Below, piece by piece: positions 26,134 to 33,718 of a stretch of 35,839 nt of DNA. The position numbers and the translations under genes are program-made. Source of the stretch: Alphaproteobacteria bacterium (GTDB lineage: Bacteria; Pseudomonadota; Alphaproteobacteria; UBA6615); assembly GCA_028279245.1 (NCBI GenBank), contig JANQOE010000025.1:1-35839 (forward strand). Reading direction: 5' to 3'. The stretch's first letter is position 1, and each line of letters opens with the position of its first letter. Under the pieces are notes generated by a model that saw only the letters and a program-made list of their open reading frames with translations, was not told where the DNA came from and ran no database searches.

Positions 26134-27237
26134 ATGACCGGGCCTGACGCCAAGAAATCGCCGACCCTCCGCGATGTCGCGCGGGCCGCGGGTGTTTCGC
26201 GCACCACGGTCTCCAACGCCTTCAACCGGCCGGATCAGTTATCCGGCGCCGCCCGCGACCGGATCTTGGATATCGCCCGCGGTCTCGGCTACCACGGGCC
26301 CAACCCGATGGCCCGCAAGCTGCGGACCGGGCGGATCGGCGCCATCGGCGTGGTGTTCGGCGACACCCTGCCTTATGCCTTCAGTGACCACGCGGCCATA
26401 CTGTTCCTGCACGGCGTGGGCCGAGCCTGCGAAGCTGCCGGCTGCAGCTTGCTGATTATCCCGACGACCGATCAGGGGGCGGCGCAGACCACTGTCCGCG
26501 AAGCGCTGGTCGATGGCTTCATTGTCTACACGACGCCGTCGGAAGATGTCGTCTCCCAGGTCTTTGACCGGAACCTGCCGGTCGTCACCGTCGACCGGTC
26601 CGGTGTCCCGGGCGTCACGGCCGTCCGCGTCGATGACCGGGCCGGCGCCAGGTCCATTGCCGAACACGTGATCGACCATGGGCACCGGCGGTTGGCGATC
26701 ATCGTGCCGCGCCTCAGTGCGATGGGGGAGCATTCCGGTTTTGTCGACCGGGCCCGCCGGGCCGCCATCTCCTACGCGGTGTGCGCAGACCGTATCGGCG
26801 GTTACCTCGACGCCGCGGCGGCGGCCGGCCTCGATCCGTTGACCATCCCGATCGACGAGCGGCCGGACAACCACGAGGATGCTGGCCGTGCCGCGGCGTT
26901 GAACCTATTGAGTCTCGATCCTCAACCGACAGCCATCCTCGCCATGACCGACCGGATGGCCCTTGGCGCGCTGCGTGCGGCGCGTGAAATGGGATTGCGG
27001 GTACCCGAGGATGTGTCCATCGCGGGCTTCGACGACTTGCCGGCCGCGGCGGAAGCGGCGCCGCCGCTCACTACGGTCCGCCAGCCGTTGGTCGAGAAAG
27101 GCGAGCAAGCGGCGGAACTTTTGTTCGGCACCCGCCGCCACACCGGTCTCCACATCATCGAGACGGAGCTTGTCGTGCGCCGCTCCACCAGCCCGCTATC
27201 CGCGCAACAGTCAGCAATGCCGCTCGCCGGCGACTAG
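26134..27237 (+). CDS. aglR: LacI-family transcriptional regulator of the agl operon
   Basis: 367 residues. The N-terminal helix-turn-helix (about 10-55) has TLRDVARAAGVSRTTVSNAF and the hinge segment NPMARKLRTGRIGAIGVVF. The rest is a periplasmic-binding-protein-like effector domain, ending in VPEDVSIAGFDDLPAAA and the usual TTVRQPLVEKG. Divergent position from aglE, with an operator-like palindrome over the agl promoter, supports control of the agl operon with an alpha-glucoside or glucose-derived ligand as effector; this is by analogy with rhizobial AglR. I chose the ATG at 26134 because LacI proteins start close to the HTH; a GTG at 26086 would add 16 residues. The ATG has no clear Shine-Dalgarno sequence. 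Confidence 0.9.
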   Translation: MTGPDAKKSPTLRDVARAAGVSRTTVSNAFNRPDQLSGAARDRILDIARGLGYHGPNPMARKLRTGRIGAIGVVFGDTLPYAFSDHAAILFLHGVGRACEAAGCSLLIIPTTDQGAAQTTVREALVDGFIVYTTPSEDVVSQVFDRNLPVVTVDRSGVPGVTAVRVDDRAGARSIAEHVIDHGHRRLAIIVPRLSAMGEHSGFVDRARRAAISYAVCADRIGGYLDAAAAAGLDPLTIPIDERPDNHEDAGRAAALNLLSLDPQPTAILAMTDRMALGALRAAREMGLRVPEDVSIAGFDDLPAAAEAAPPLTTVRQPLVEKGEQAAELLFGTRRHTGLHIIETELVVRRSTSPLSAQQSAMPLAGD

Positions 27238-27249
27238 GTCGTAAGGCAC

Positions 27250-27261
27250 CAACTTTAGTTG
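27250..27261. promoter_or_regulatory. Short palindrome upstream of the second sugar transporter
   Basis: CAACTTTAGTTG is a perfect inverted repeat with five-base arms in the 140-base gap between the regulator and the binding-protein gene. It does not resemble the agl operator. It may be a regulator site or chance; no clear -35/-10 pair was found beside it. Confidence 0.25.
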
Positions 27262-27377
27262 CAGAACTCACCGCCAAAACGCGCTGGATAAATCATACAA
27301 ATTCCCCTAGCGTACCTCTCGCTTGTCTTTGCGGCCTGCAAACAAGGGCCGTACAGAACACTCAAGGGAGGAACTAG

Positions 27378-28457
27378 ATGAGATACGCTCTGTTGACCGG
27401 TGTTTCGATCTTGGCGGCATCGGTAGCCGGCCAAGCGTTTGCCCAAACCACCGGTGCGGTTGACCGCGCTGCCGGCGGCTACAGCTTCGACGAAGCCGCG
27501 CAAGAAGCGCCGGATACCAAGAACCATAGGTCGAACGACGGTGTGCTGACCTTCGCCATCGTCACCCACACCGCCGGCAACGGGTTCTTCGACCCGACCT
27601 ACACCGGTGCCAAGGTGGCCGCCGACATGCTCGGCGTGAACCTGCTGATGCTCGGCTCGGAAGCCCCGGTCGATGACATCCCGCGGGAACTCGAAATCCT
27701 CAATCAGATCATGCAGGACCCGACTCTCGACGGTCTGATCATGACCACCCCGCAGGTCGGCGCCTATGATGACCTGGTCGCCCGCGCCGAGGAGATCGGC
27801 ATTCCGGTCGCCACCACCAACAGCTTCGATCCGACCATTCGCAGCCGTAACCAAATCAGCCACACCGGCCAGGATTCCTCGGCCGCCGCGATCGGCGGTG
27901 AGGCGATGGCCCAGTGCGTGATGGATTCCGGCAAGACCGGCAGCATCATCTTCCCCAGCACGACGACCCTCGGCAATGTCGAGGTCAACCGCCGTGTCAC
28001 GGCCTCCTTCGAAGCCGCGGTGAAGACGCTCAACGATGCCGGCCGCCTCGGCGACTTCACGGTTGACGCCGGGCCGGAGAATATCGGCATCGACGTCGAT
28101 GCGAACAACATCGTCAACTCGATCGTCAGCCTGATTGAGTCGCGCGGGGATGTCGTTGGCGTCATGGGCAACAACGGCTTCGTAACGCCAGCCATTGTCG
28201 ACGCCGTGGCCCAGCTCGGCATCGGCGAAGAAGTTTGCTCCTACGGCTTCGACCTCGGGCCGAAACAGCTTGACGGCATCCGTGCCGGCAATCTCGACGG
28301 CTCGCTCGGGCAACAGCCGTTCTTGCAAGGCTTCTGGCCGGTCATGCAGCTGTACCTGCAGATCGACCGTGGTGTGACCGCGGCCGACCTGGACACCAAG
28401 GCGCAGCTGATTGACTCCAGCAACGTCGAGACCGTCGGCAAGCGCTTCGAGAACTAG
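27378..28457 (+). CDS. Sugar ABC transporter substrate-binding protein, ribose/fructose type (Peripla_BP_4)
   Basis: 359 residues. A signal peptide (residues 1-22, cleavage after AFA before QTTGA) is followed by a region of about 30 residues and then the periplasmic-binding domain: LTFAIVTHTAGNGFFDPTY, DPTLDGLIMTTPQV, GIPVATTNSFDP, then GVMGNNGFVTPAIVDA and QPFLQGFWPVMQLYL. It belongs to the type I fold used by ribose, fructose, inositol and xylose transporters; the exact sugar cannot be read from sequence. The ATG has GGGAGG six to seven bases upstream. A strong hairpin with T tract follows the gene, so it is probably expressed more than the permease and ATPase behind it. Confidence 0.9.
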   Translation: MRYALLTGVSILAASVAGQAFAQTTGAVDRAAGGYSFDEAAQEAPDTKNHRSNDGVLTFAIVTHTAGNGFFDPTYTGAKVAADMLGVNLLMLGSEAPVDDIPRELEILNQIMQDPTLDGLIMTTPQVGAYDDLVARAEEIGIPVATTNSFDPTIRSRNQISHTGQDSSAAAIGGEAMAQCVMDSGKTGSIIFPSTTTLGNVEVNRRVTASFEAAVKTLNDAGRLGDFTVDAGPENIGIDVDANNIVNSIVSLIESRGDVVGVMGNNGFVTPAIVDAVAQLGIGEEVCSYGFDLGPKQLDGIRAGNLDGSLGQQPFLQGFWPVMQLYLQIDRGVTAADLDTKAQLIDSSNVETVGKRFEN

Positions 28458-28477
28458 CCGGCGACATGCAAATGACG

Positions 28478-28511
28478 GGGCGGCGGCATTTTCCTGCCGC
28501 CGCCCTTTTTT
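28478..28511 (+). terminator. Intercistronic Rho-independent terminator/attenuator
   Basis: An 11-base perfect stem GGGCGGCGGCA/TGCCGCCGCCC with loop TTTTCC is followed directly by six T residues. It is the best terminator in the window, placed between the binding-protein gene and its permease gene. Partial read-through would give excess binding protein. A smaller GGCGGC-ACA-GCCGCC hairpin follows at 28532-28546. Confidence 0.85.
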
Positions 28512-28564
28512 GCGTCTAGACTAGCCGTAAGGGCGGCACAGCCGCCTCTTGCCATCGGGGGGAC

Positions 28565-30844
28565 ATGGCCACTACGACGCTGGATGACCCGCGCCCCGGC
28601 GCGGTTCGGTCCCACAGTCCGTTAAGGGCGATCTTCGGCAGTTGGGAATTCGGCCTGATCGTCTTCATGGTGGCGCTGTATCTGATCGGTGTCTGGGCCA
28701 ATCCGCGTTTCTTCGGCAGCGCCGATGCGTTGCTGAGCATCCTGCGCGACGCCTCGCGTTTCGGTGTGATCGCCGTCGGCATGACATTTGTCATCGTCAA
28801 CAAGGATCTCGACCTGTCGGTCGGTTCTACCGTCGCGCTGACCTCGTCGGTCTTCTCGTTGATGTTCGCGCCCCAGTTCAACGACATGGGCCCCTGGGTC
28901 TCGATGCTGATCGCCTTGGGCGTCGGCCTCGGCATCGGTCTCACCAACGGCATTCTTGTCACTTATCTGCGCGTCCCGGCCTTCATCGCCACGCTAACGA
29001 TGCTGTTCATGGGACGCGGCTTGGTCCTAGGCCTGACCAAGGGGCGCAATATCGCCTACACGGAGAAGGCGGAGCAGCACCTGCTCTTCACCATCGGCGA
29101 CACCAACGCCCTCGGTTTCAGCAATCAGATCCTGGTGATGGTCGTCATCGCCCTGATCGGCGGCGTCATCCTCGCCAAGACCCGCTGGGGTTACGAGACC
29201 TACGCCACCGGCGGCAACGCCACCGCCGCCAATTACGCCGGTATCAACACCCACTTCGTGCGCATCCGCGGATTCCTATTCTCGTCCTTCTGCGCCTTCC
29301 TCGCCGGCATGATGGTGGTCGGCCAGTCGAAGGGCGTAACGAGTCAGGACGGTTTCGGCGCCGAGCTCATTGTCATCGCCTCTGTCATCGTCGGCGGCGC
29401 GAGCATCCTCGGCGGCCGGGGCCGGGTGATTGGCTCGGTGCTCGGCGCAATTCTCGTCGTGCTAATCGACAAGGTCTTGCGCGAAGGCATCCCGACGACC
29501 CGCATCGTCAAGATCGGCGGCGAGGACATTGTCGTCCAGGCAATGGCGCAGATGCCGCCCGGTGCCGTGCCGGCCTTCCTCGGCATGATTCTGATCGCCG
29601 CCGTGCTGATCGAACCCTGGGTCGTCCGCCGCCGGCTGATAGCGCGGATCGTCGCTCGGCTGCGCGGACTGCCGCCGCCCCTGGTGAATGCCGACGGTGT
29701 GGCCATTGCCACCACCGGCACCCACGGCAGCAGTCTGGCCGCCAGCGAAGTTCATGCCACCGGCCTGCGCAAACTGCTCACCTACCGCGAGGTGGCCGCC
29801 GTCTCTTTCATGATCCTGTTGTGGCTAGCCGGGTTCATCCTGCGGCCGGACTTCTGGGCCGGCCTCGACAACACGTTCAATCTGTTACTGGCCTTCACCG
29901 AGATCGGCCTGATGGCCGTCGGTATGGCCTACGTCATCGGCAACGGCGACATCGACTTGTCGGTCGGCGCGATCCTCGCACTGTCAGGCGCGACTGCGGC
30001 CTTCATGATGAAGAAGATGGGCGCAGACCCCGCCACCGCCGCGGTCACCGCGTTTGCGCTGGGAACGTTCGCCGGCATGATCAACGGCTTCCTGGCGACC
30101 AAGGCGCGCCTGCCGGCGTTCGTCGCGACCCTCGGCATGTTCTACATGGCGCGCGGTTTCGCCGCCTGGTTTGTCGCCGGCCGGCAGCTGAGCCAGTTCC
30201 CCGAAAGCTATAACCTGATCGGCCGCAAGGTGATCGAGACGCTGCGCTTCTACGGTATCGAACCGACACCGGGCACCTTCTGGTTCAACCTGTTCAACGC
30301 CATCAGCGCCCAGACCCTGGTGCTGTTCGTGCTGGCCATTGTCTTCGGCGTGATTCTGTGGCGCACGCCCTTCGGCTACATGGTGAAGGCGACCGGCGGC
30401 AACCGCCGCGCCGCCGACTATGCCGGCATCAACACCGACCGCGTGCGTTTCCTGAGTCTCACCTTCTCCGGCATGTGCGCATCGCTTGCGGGCCTAGTGA
30501 ACATCGCGTTCTTCCGCTCCTTCACCCCGCAGGCCGGCGTCCTGCGCGAACTTGATGTGATCGCCTCGGTCATCATCGGCGGCGGCAGCATCTTCGGTGG
30601 CTACGGTTCGGTGGTCGGCGCCCTGGCCGGCGCCGCGGTGATCACCTTGGTGCGCGCCTTGTTGTCGCTGCAAGTGATCACGTCCGACGGCCGTTCCTTC
30701 GTCATGCCGCAGAATTGGGTGAACGTCTGGATCGGCAGCATCCTAATCCTCGCCGTCCTCTCGGACATTTGGCTGCGCCAGGAGAAACTGTTGTTGCGCT
30801 TGCGCATGCGCCTAAGGGGCAAGCAAACGGAGTCAGCGTCATGA
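28565..30844 (+). CDS. Sugar ABC transporter permease: two BPD_transp_2 domains fused in one chain
   Basis: 759 residues, about twice the size of RbsC/FrcC permeases (about 330). Domain 1 spans about 25-360 and domain 2 about 400-740. Each repeats the family landmarks: KDLDLSVGS and GDIDLSVGA; PAFIATLTMLFMGRG and PAFVATLGMFYMARG; GGNATAANYAGINT and GGNRRAADYAGINT; then VIASVIVGGASILGG and VIASVIIGGGSIFGG. The linker (about 360-400) contains RIVARLRGLPPPL followed by a Gly/Ser-rich stretch. The halves are clearly diverged, so this is an old duplication, and the two halves presumably form the pore together. The only ATPase next to it has one domain. ATG at 28565 has GGGGGG upstream; the stop overlaps the ATPase start (ATGA). 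Confidence 0.92.
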   Translation: MATTTLDDPRPGAVRSHSPLRAIFGSWEFGLIVFMVALYLIGVWANPRFFGSADALLSILRDASRFGVIAVGMTFVIVNKDLDLSVGSTVALTSSVFSLMFAPQFNDMGPWVSMLIALGVGLGIGLTNGILVTYLRVPAFIATLTMLFMGRGLVLGLTKGRNIAYTEKAEQHLLFTIGDTNALGFSNQILVMVVIALIGGVILAKTRWGYETYATGGNATAANYAGINTHFVRIRGFLFSSFCAFLAGMMVVGQSKGVTSQDGFGAELIVIASVIVGGASILGGRGRVIGSVLGAILVVLIDKVLREGIPTTRIVKIGGEDIVVQAMAQMPPGAVPAFLGMILIAAVLIEPWVVRRRLIARIVARLRGLPPPLVNADGVAIATTGTHGSSLAASEVHATGLRKLLTYREVAAVSFMILLWLAGFILRPDFWAGLDNTFNLLLAFTEIGLMAVGMAYVIGNGDIDLSVGAILALSGATAAFMMKKMGADPATAAVTAFALGTFAGMINGFLATKARLPAFVATLGMFYMARGFAAWFVAGRQLSQFPESYNLIGRKVIETLRFYGIEPTPGTFWFNLFNAISAQTLVLFVLAIVFGVILWRTPFGYMVKATGGNRRAADYAGINTDRVRFLSLTFSGMCASLAGLVNIAFFRSFTPQAGVLRELDVIASVIIGGGSIFGGYGSVVGALAGAAVITLVRALLSLQVITSDGRSFVMPQNWVNVWIGSILILAVLSDIWLRQEKLLLRLRMRLRGKQTESAS

Positions 30845-31599
30845 CCAACCAAACGCCGATCATCGAGATGCGCGGCATCAACAAGAGTTTCGGCGCGATC
30901 CGCGCGCTGCAGGCCGTCGACTTCCATCTGATGCCGGGTGAGATCCTCGGTTTGGTCGGCGACAACTCCGCCGGCAAGTCGACCCTGATGAAGGTGCTCT
31001 CCGGCGCCTATCAGCGTGACACCGGCGACATCCGCGTCGCCGGCGAAGATGTGCACTTCAAAAGCCCTCACGAGTCCCGCGACCGCGGCATCGAGATGAT
31101 CTATCAGGACTTTGCCCTGTGCGGGAACATCGACGTCGCCTCGAACATGTTCCTCGGCCGCTGGCCCCGCAAAGGCATTTTCATCGACCGCAAGAAGATG
31201 GAAGACGACGCCGACCGGGTGCTCAAACGCCTGAAGGTCGACGTGAACTCGGTGCGCCAACGCGTCGAGAGCCTCTCCGGCGGCCGCCAGCAGTCGGTGG
31301 CCATCGCCCGCGCCATCAGCTTCGACCCAAAGGTCATCATCCTCGACGAGCCCACCGCCAACCTGTCCGTCATGGCGACCAACCGCCTGCTCGAAACCAT
31401 GGCCGAACTGAAGGCGCAAGGCGTCGCCCAGATCATCATCAGCCATCGTCTGCAAGACATCTTCGAAGTCGGCGACCGGGTCACCGTCCTCAAACGCGGC
31501 CGCATCGTCGGTGAGCGCTACATCAAGGACACCACGGAAGACGAAGTCCTCGGCCTCATCGTCCAAGGCGACCGCCTCGAAGCCACCGCCGAGGCGTAG
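30841..31599 (+). CDS. Sugar ABC transporter ATP-binding protein, single domain (FrcA-like)
   Basis: 252 residues with one nucleotide-binding domain, unlike the two-domain RbsA/XylG type of about 500 residues. Visible are Walker A GDNSAGKST (about 40-48), signature LSGGRQQSVAIARAI, Walker B VIILDEPTANLSV and switch IISHRLQDIF. LSGGRQQ and the AN/AALSV tail are typical of sugar ABC ATPases of this subfamily. The single domain should work as a homodimer under the fused permease encoded just upstream. The ATG at 30841 overlaps the permease TGA; an in-frame upstream extension to 30715 lies within the permease gene and is rejected. No gene follows on this strand before the repeat cluster. Confidence 0.94.
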   Translation: MTNQTPIIEMRGINKSFGAIRALQAVDFHLMPGEILGLVGDNSAGKSTLMKVLSGAYQRDTGDIRVAGEDVHFKSPHESRDRGIEMIYQDFALCGNIDVASNMFLGRWPRKGIFIDRKKMEDDADRVLKRLKVDVNSVRQRVESLSGGRQQSVAIARAISFDPKVIILDEPTANLSVMATNRLLETMAELKAQGVAQIIISHRLQDIFEVGDRVTVLKRGRIVGERYIKDTTEDEVLGLIVQGDRLEATAEA

Positions 31600-31603
31600 A
31601 GCA

Positions 31604-31697
31604 CCCCACCCCAACCCTCCCCCCTCAAGGGGGAGGGAGCGACGCACAACGGCCTAGTGATTCCCTCCCCCCTTGCGGGGGAGGGTTAGGGTGGGGG
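31604..31697. repeat. Palindromic repeat A (C-rich/G-rich cruciform)
   Basis: CCCCACCCCAACCCTCCC at the left and its near-perfect complement GGGAGGGTTAGGGTGGGG at the right enclose two smaller hairpins, CCTCCCCC-TCAA-GGGGGAGG and CCCTCCCCC-CTTGC-GGGGGAGGG. The whole can fold as a branched cruciform. From memory, repeats of this pattern are scattered through intergenic regions of many proteobacteria. It starts 5 bases after the ATPase stop and could end transcription. Confidence 0.85.
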
Positions 31698-31761
31698 AAC
31701 GGCGCAAGCCGTGTGCACTCAGAACCAGCCCGGCAAACGGAACGGCAATCAAGCCCTCAAT

Positions 31762-31845
31762 CTGTCATCCCGGCCTTGAGCCGGGATCCATGTTGAAGCC
31801 CGCACGATCGTTTAGATGGATCCCGGGTCAAGCCCGGGATGACAG
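31762..31845. repeat. Palindromic repeat B (GTCATCCCGG family)
   Basis: Two 29-base arms (31762-31790 and 31817-31845) are inverted copies with only two differences. Each arm has its own inner palindrome: CCCGGC-CTTGA-GCCGGG in the left arm, CCCGGG-TCAAG-CCCGGG in the right. The two differences are paired within the inner palindromes, so both stems stay intact. Between the arms lie 26 bases. The family, as I recall, is common between genes in alphaproteobacteria. Confidence 0.85.
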
Positions 31846-31853
31846 TGTTTGAG

Positions 31854-31940
31854 CCGTCATCGCGAGGCGCAAGGCGCCGTGGCGATCCAGCATGTGGCCG
31901 TGCCGGTAGCTGGATTGCTTCGCTACGCTCGCAATGACGG
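31854..31940. repeat. Palindromic repeat C (CGTCATTGCGAG...ATCCAGC family)
   Basis: The left arm runs from CCGTCATCGCGAGGCG to GGCGATCCAGC (31854-31891) and the right arm from GCTGGATTGCTTCGC to GCTCGCAATGACGG (31909-31940). The outer and inner ends are complementary with a few mismatches, and the middle of the left arm has an inner GGCGC-AA-GGCGCC pairing. It is another dispersed intergenic element known to me from alphaproteobacterial genomes. Only 8 bases separate it from repeat B. Confidence 0.8.
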
Positions 31941-31963
31941 ACGAGCGACGCCACCCGCCGCCA

Positions 31964-33643
31964 CTACGCGGTCTCCGCCACCCACTGCGCCCCATGCGCC
32001 TGCCGCGCACCAGGCCGCGACAAGGCGATCGCCCGGCTCAACAGCACCACCGGGATCACCCCCGCGGCGACAATCGTTAGGGCCGCCAATGACGCCTGCT
32101 CGAACAGCTCGAACGACGCGAACTGGAACACGTGGGTCGCCAGCGTGTCGAAGTTGAACGGTCGCAGGATCAGCGTCGCCGGCAGCTCTTTCATGCTATC
32201 GACGAAGACGATCGTGCCACCCGCCAGCAGGCTGCCGCGGATCAGCGGGAAGTGCACCCGCCACAGTGTTTGCCACGGTGTGTTGCCCAGTGTCCGCGCC
32301 GCCATTTCGACACTCGGCTGCACCCGGCCCAGGCTCGCTTCGACCGCCCCCAACGCCACCGCCAGGAACCGCACCACATAGGCGAAGACGATGGCGAACA
32401 CCGTGCCGGTCAGGAGCAGGCCGGTCGACCGCCCGAAGGTCTCGCGCATGAACGCGTCGAGCGCGTTGTCGAACGCGGCAAACGGGATTAGCACGCCGAT
32501 CGCTAGGACCGTGCCCGGCACCGCGTAACCGACGCTGGCAATACGCATGCCGAGCAGCACCCCGCGGCTCTTGCTCAAGCGCTGGGCATAGGCGAGGAAC
32601 GCCGCCACCGTCACCGCAAACACCGCCGCCAGCACCGACAGCGTCAGACTGTTGCGCGTGAATTCAAAGAAGTCGGCGTTCCAGGAGTCGCCGAAATGGT
32701 TGATCGCGTTTCTTGCGAGGACCGCCGCCGGCACCAGAAAACCGATGACGATTGGCAGGGCGCACAGCACGATGGCTCCGACCTGCCGCCAGCCCGTCAG
32801 CGTGTAGCCGGGCAGGGGCCGGTACCGCGCGCTGGTGTGGTGGTAGCGCCGCCGCTGCCGCGCCTGCCGCTCCAGAAACAGCAGAATGATGACGACGCTC
32901 AGCAGCACCAGCGCGATCTGCGCGGCGCCCCCGGTGTTCCCCATGTGCAGCCACACATTGAACACCCCGCGCGTCAGCGTGTTGACGCCGAAGAAGTCGA
33001 CCGTGCCGAAATCGTTCAGCGTTTCCATCAGCGCCAGCGCCGTCCCGGCGACCACCGCCGGGCGCGCCAACGGCAGCGCGATCTTCAAGAAACTCTGCCA
33101 CGCGTTCCGGCCCAGGACCCGCCCTGCCTCCAGGACGCACACCGACTGTTCGAGGAACGTCGCCCGCGCCAGCAGATACACATACGGGTACAGCACGAAC
33201 GACATGACGAAGATCGCCCCGCCCACACTGCGGATCGGCGGGAACCAATAGTCTGCCGGCCGCTCCCAGCCGAACACCTCGCGCAGACCCTTCTGCACCG
33301 GCCCGGCGAACTCCAGCAGGTCGGTGTAGACGAAGGCGGTGATGTAGGCCGGCATGGCCAACGGCAACAGCAGCGCCCACTGGAACACCAGCCGGCCCGG
33401 GAACCGGCACATCGTCACCAGCCACGCCGTGCTGACCCCCAACACCACCACCCCGACCGTATTCCCGGCCAGCAGGATGGCGGTGTTCTTGATCTGCCGT
33501 GGCAGCACGGTCGACGCCAGGTGCGGCCAGATGTTCTCGGATGGATTGAGCGCCAGCCACAGCACCGACAGCACCGGCAGCACGACAATCGCCGCCGCCA
33601 GCGCCGCCCCGGCCATCCAGATCCTGTTGGAACGCGAAGTCAT
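31964..33643 (-). CDS. fbpB: Fe(3+)-type ABC transporter permease (FbpB/SfuB family, two fused permease domains)
   Basis: 559 residues with about twelve membrane helices in two MetI-type halves (about 10-270 and 290-550). Each half has an EAA-like loop: AGRVLGRNAWQSFLKIALPL in the first, and AARTLGNTPWQTLWRVHFPL in the second, which contact the ATPase. This is the standard architecture of ferric iron permeases; thiamine permease ThiP is similar in length, but the adjacent iron-type binding protein favours Fe(3+). Start: the ATG at 33643 lacks a Shine-Dalgarno site; the ATG at 33616 (ten codons in) follows AGGA and is an alternative. No ATPase gene follows it; the next 364 bases are repeats and a convergent gene. 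Confidence 0.92.
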   Translation of the reverse strand: MTSRSNRIWMAGAALAAAIVVLPVLSVLWLALNPSENIWPHLASTVLPRQIKNTAILLAGNTVGVVVLGVSTAWLVTMCRFPGRLVFQWALLLPLAMPAYITAFVYTDLLEFAGPVQKGLREVFGWERPADYWFPPIRSVGGAIFVMSFVLYPYVYLLARATFLEQSVCVLEAGRVLGRNAWQSFLKIALPLARPAVVAGTALALMETLNDFGTVDFFGVNTLTRGVFNVWLHMGNTGGAAQIALVLLSVVIILLFLERQARQRRRYHHTSARYRPLPGYTLTGWRQVGAIVLCALPIVIGFLVPAAVLARNAINHFGDSWNADFFEFTRNSLTLSVLAAVFAVTVAAFLAYAQRLSKSRGVLLGMRIASVGYAVPGTVLAIGVLIPFAAFDNALDAFMRETFGRSTGLLLTGTVFAIVFAYVVRFLAVALGAVEASLGRVQPSVEMAARTLGNTPWQTLWRVHFPLIRGSLLAGGTIVFVDSMKELPATLILRPFNFDTLATHVFQFASFELFEQASLAALTIVAAGVIPVVLLSRAIALSRPGARQAHGAQWVAETA

Positions 33644-33666
33644 AAGGGTAGGGCCAACAATAGAAT

Positions 33667-33688
33667 GACCGGCCCCGGGGGGCCGGCC
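33667..33688 (-). terminator. GC-rich hairpin between the iron binding-protein and permease genes
   Basis: On the minus strand GGCCGGCCCC and GGGGCCGGTC pair across ten positions with one G-U, the innermost pairs forming the loop. The following bases (ATTCTATTGTT) are only mildly T-rich. Its place between the binding-protein and permease genes suggests an attenuator or mRNA end-protecting structure. Confidence 0.45.
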
Positions 33689-33718
33689 ATGTCGTCGTTC
33701 GTCTGTTGGTGGGAAGTA

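Noticed and set aside
27255..28328. 357-codon minus-strand frame opposite the sugar-binding protein
   Set aside because: The plus-strand frame has a signal peptide, a good ribosome-binding site and family motifs; the antisense frame has none.
31757..31954. 65-codon frame containing CERSEAIQ and VIPGLTRDPS
   Set aside because: These peptides are translations of dispersed palindromic repeats B and C and recur as false hypothetical proteins in many genomes.
31600..31963. CRISPR-like array in the repeat-rich interval
   Set aside because: The repeats are three different palindromes, each present as one inverted pair, with no direct repeats at regular spacing and no cas genes.
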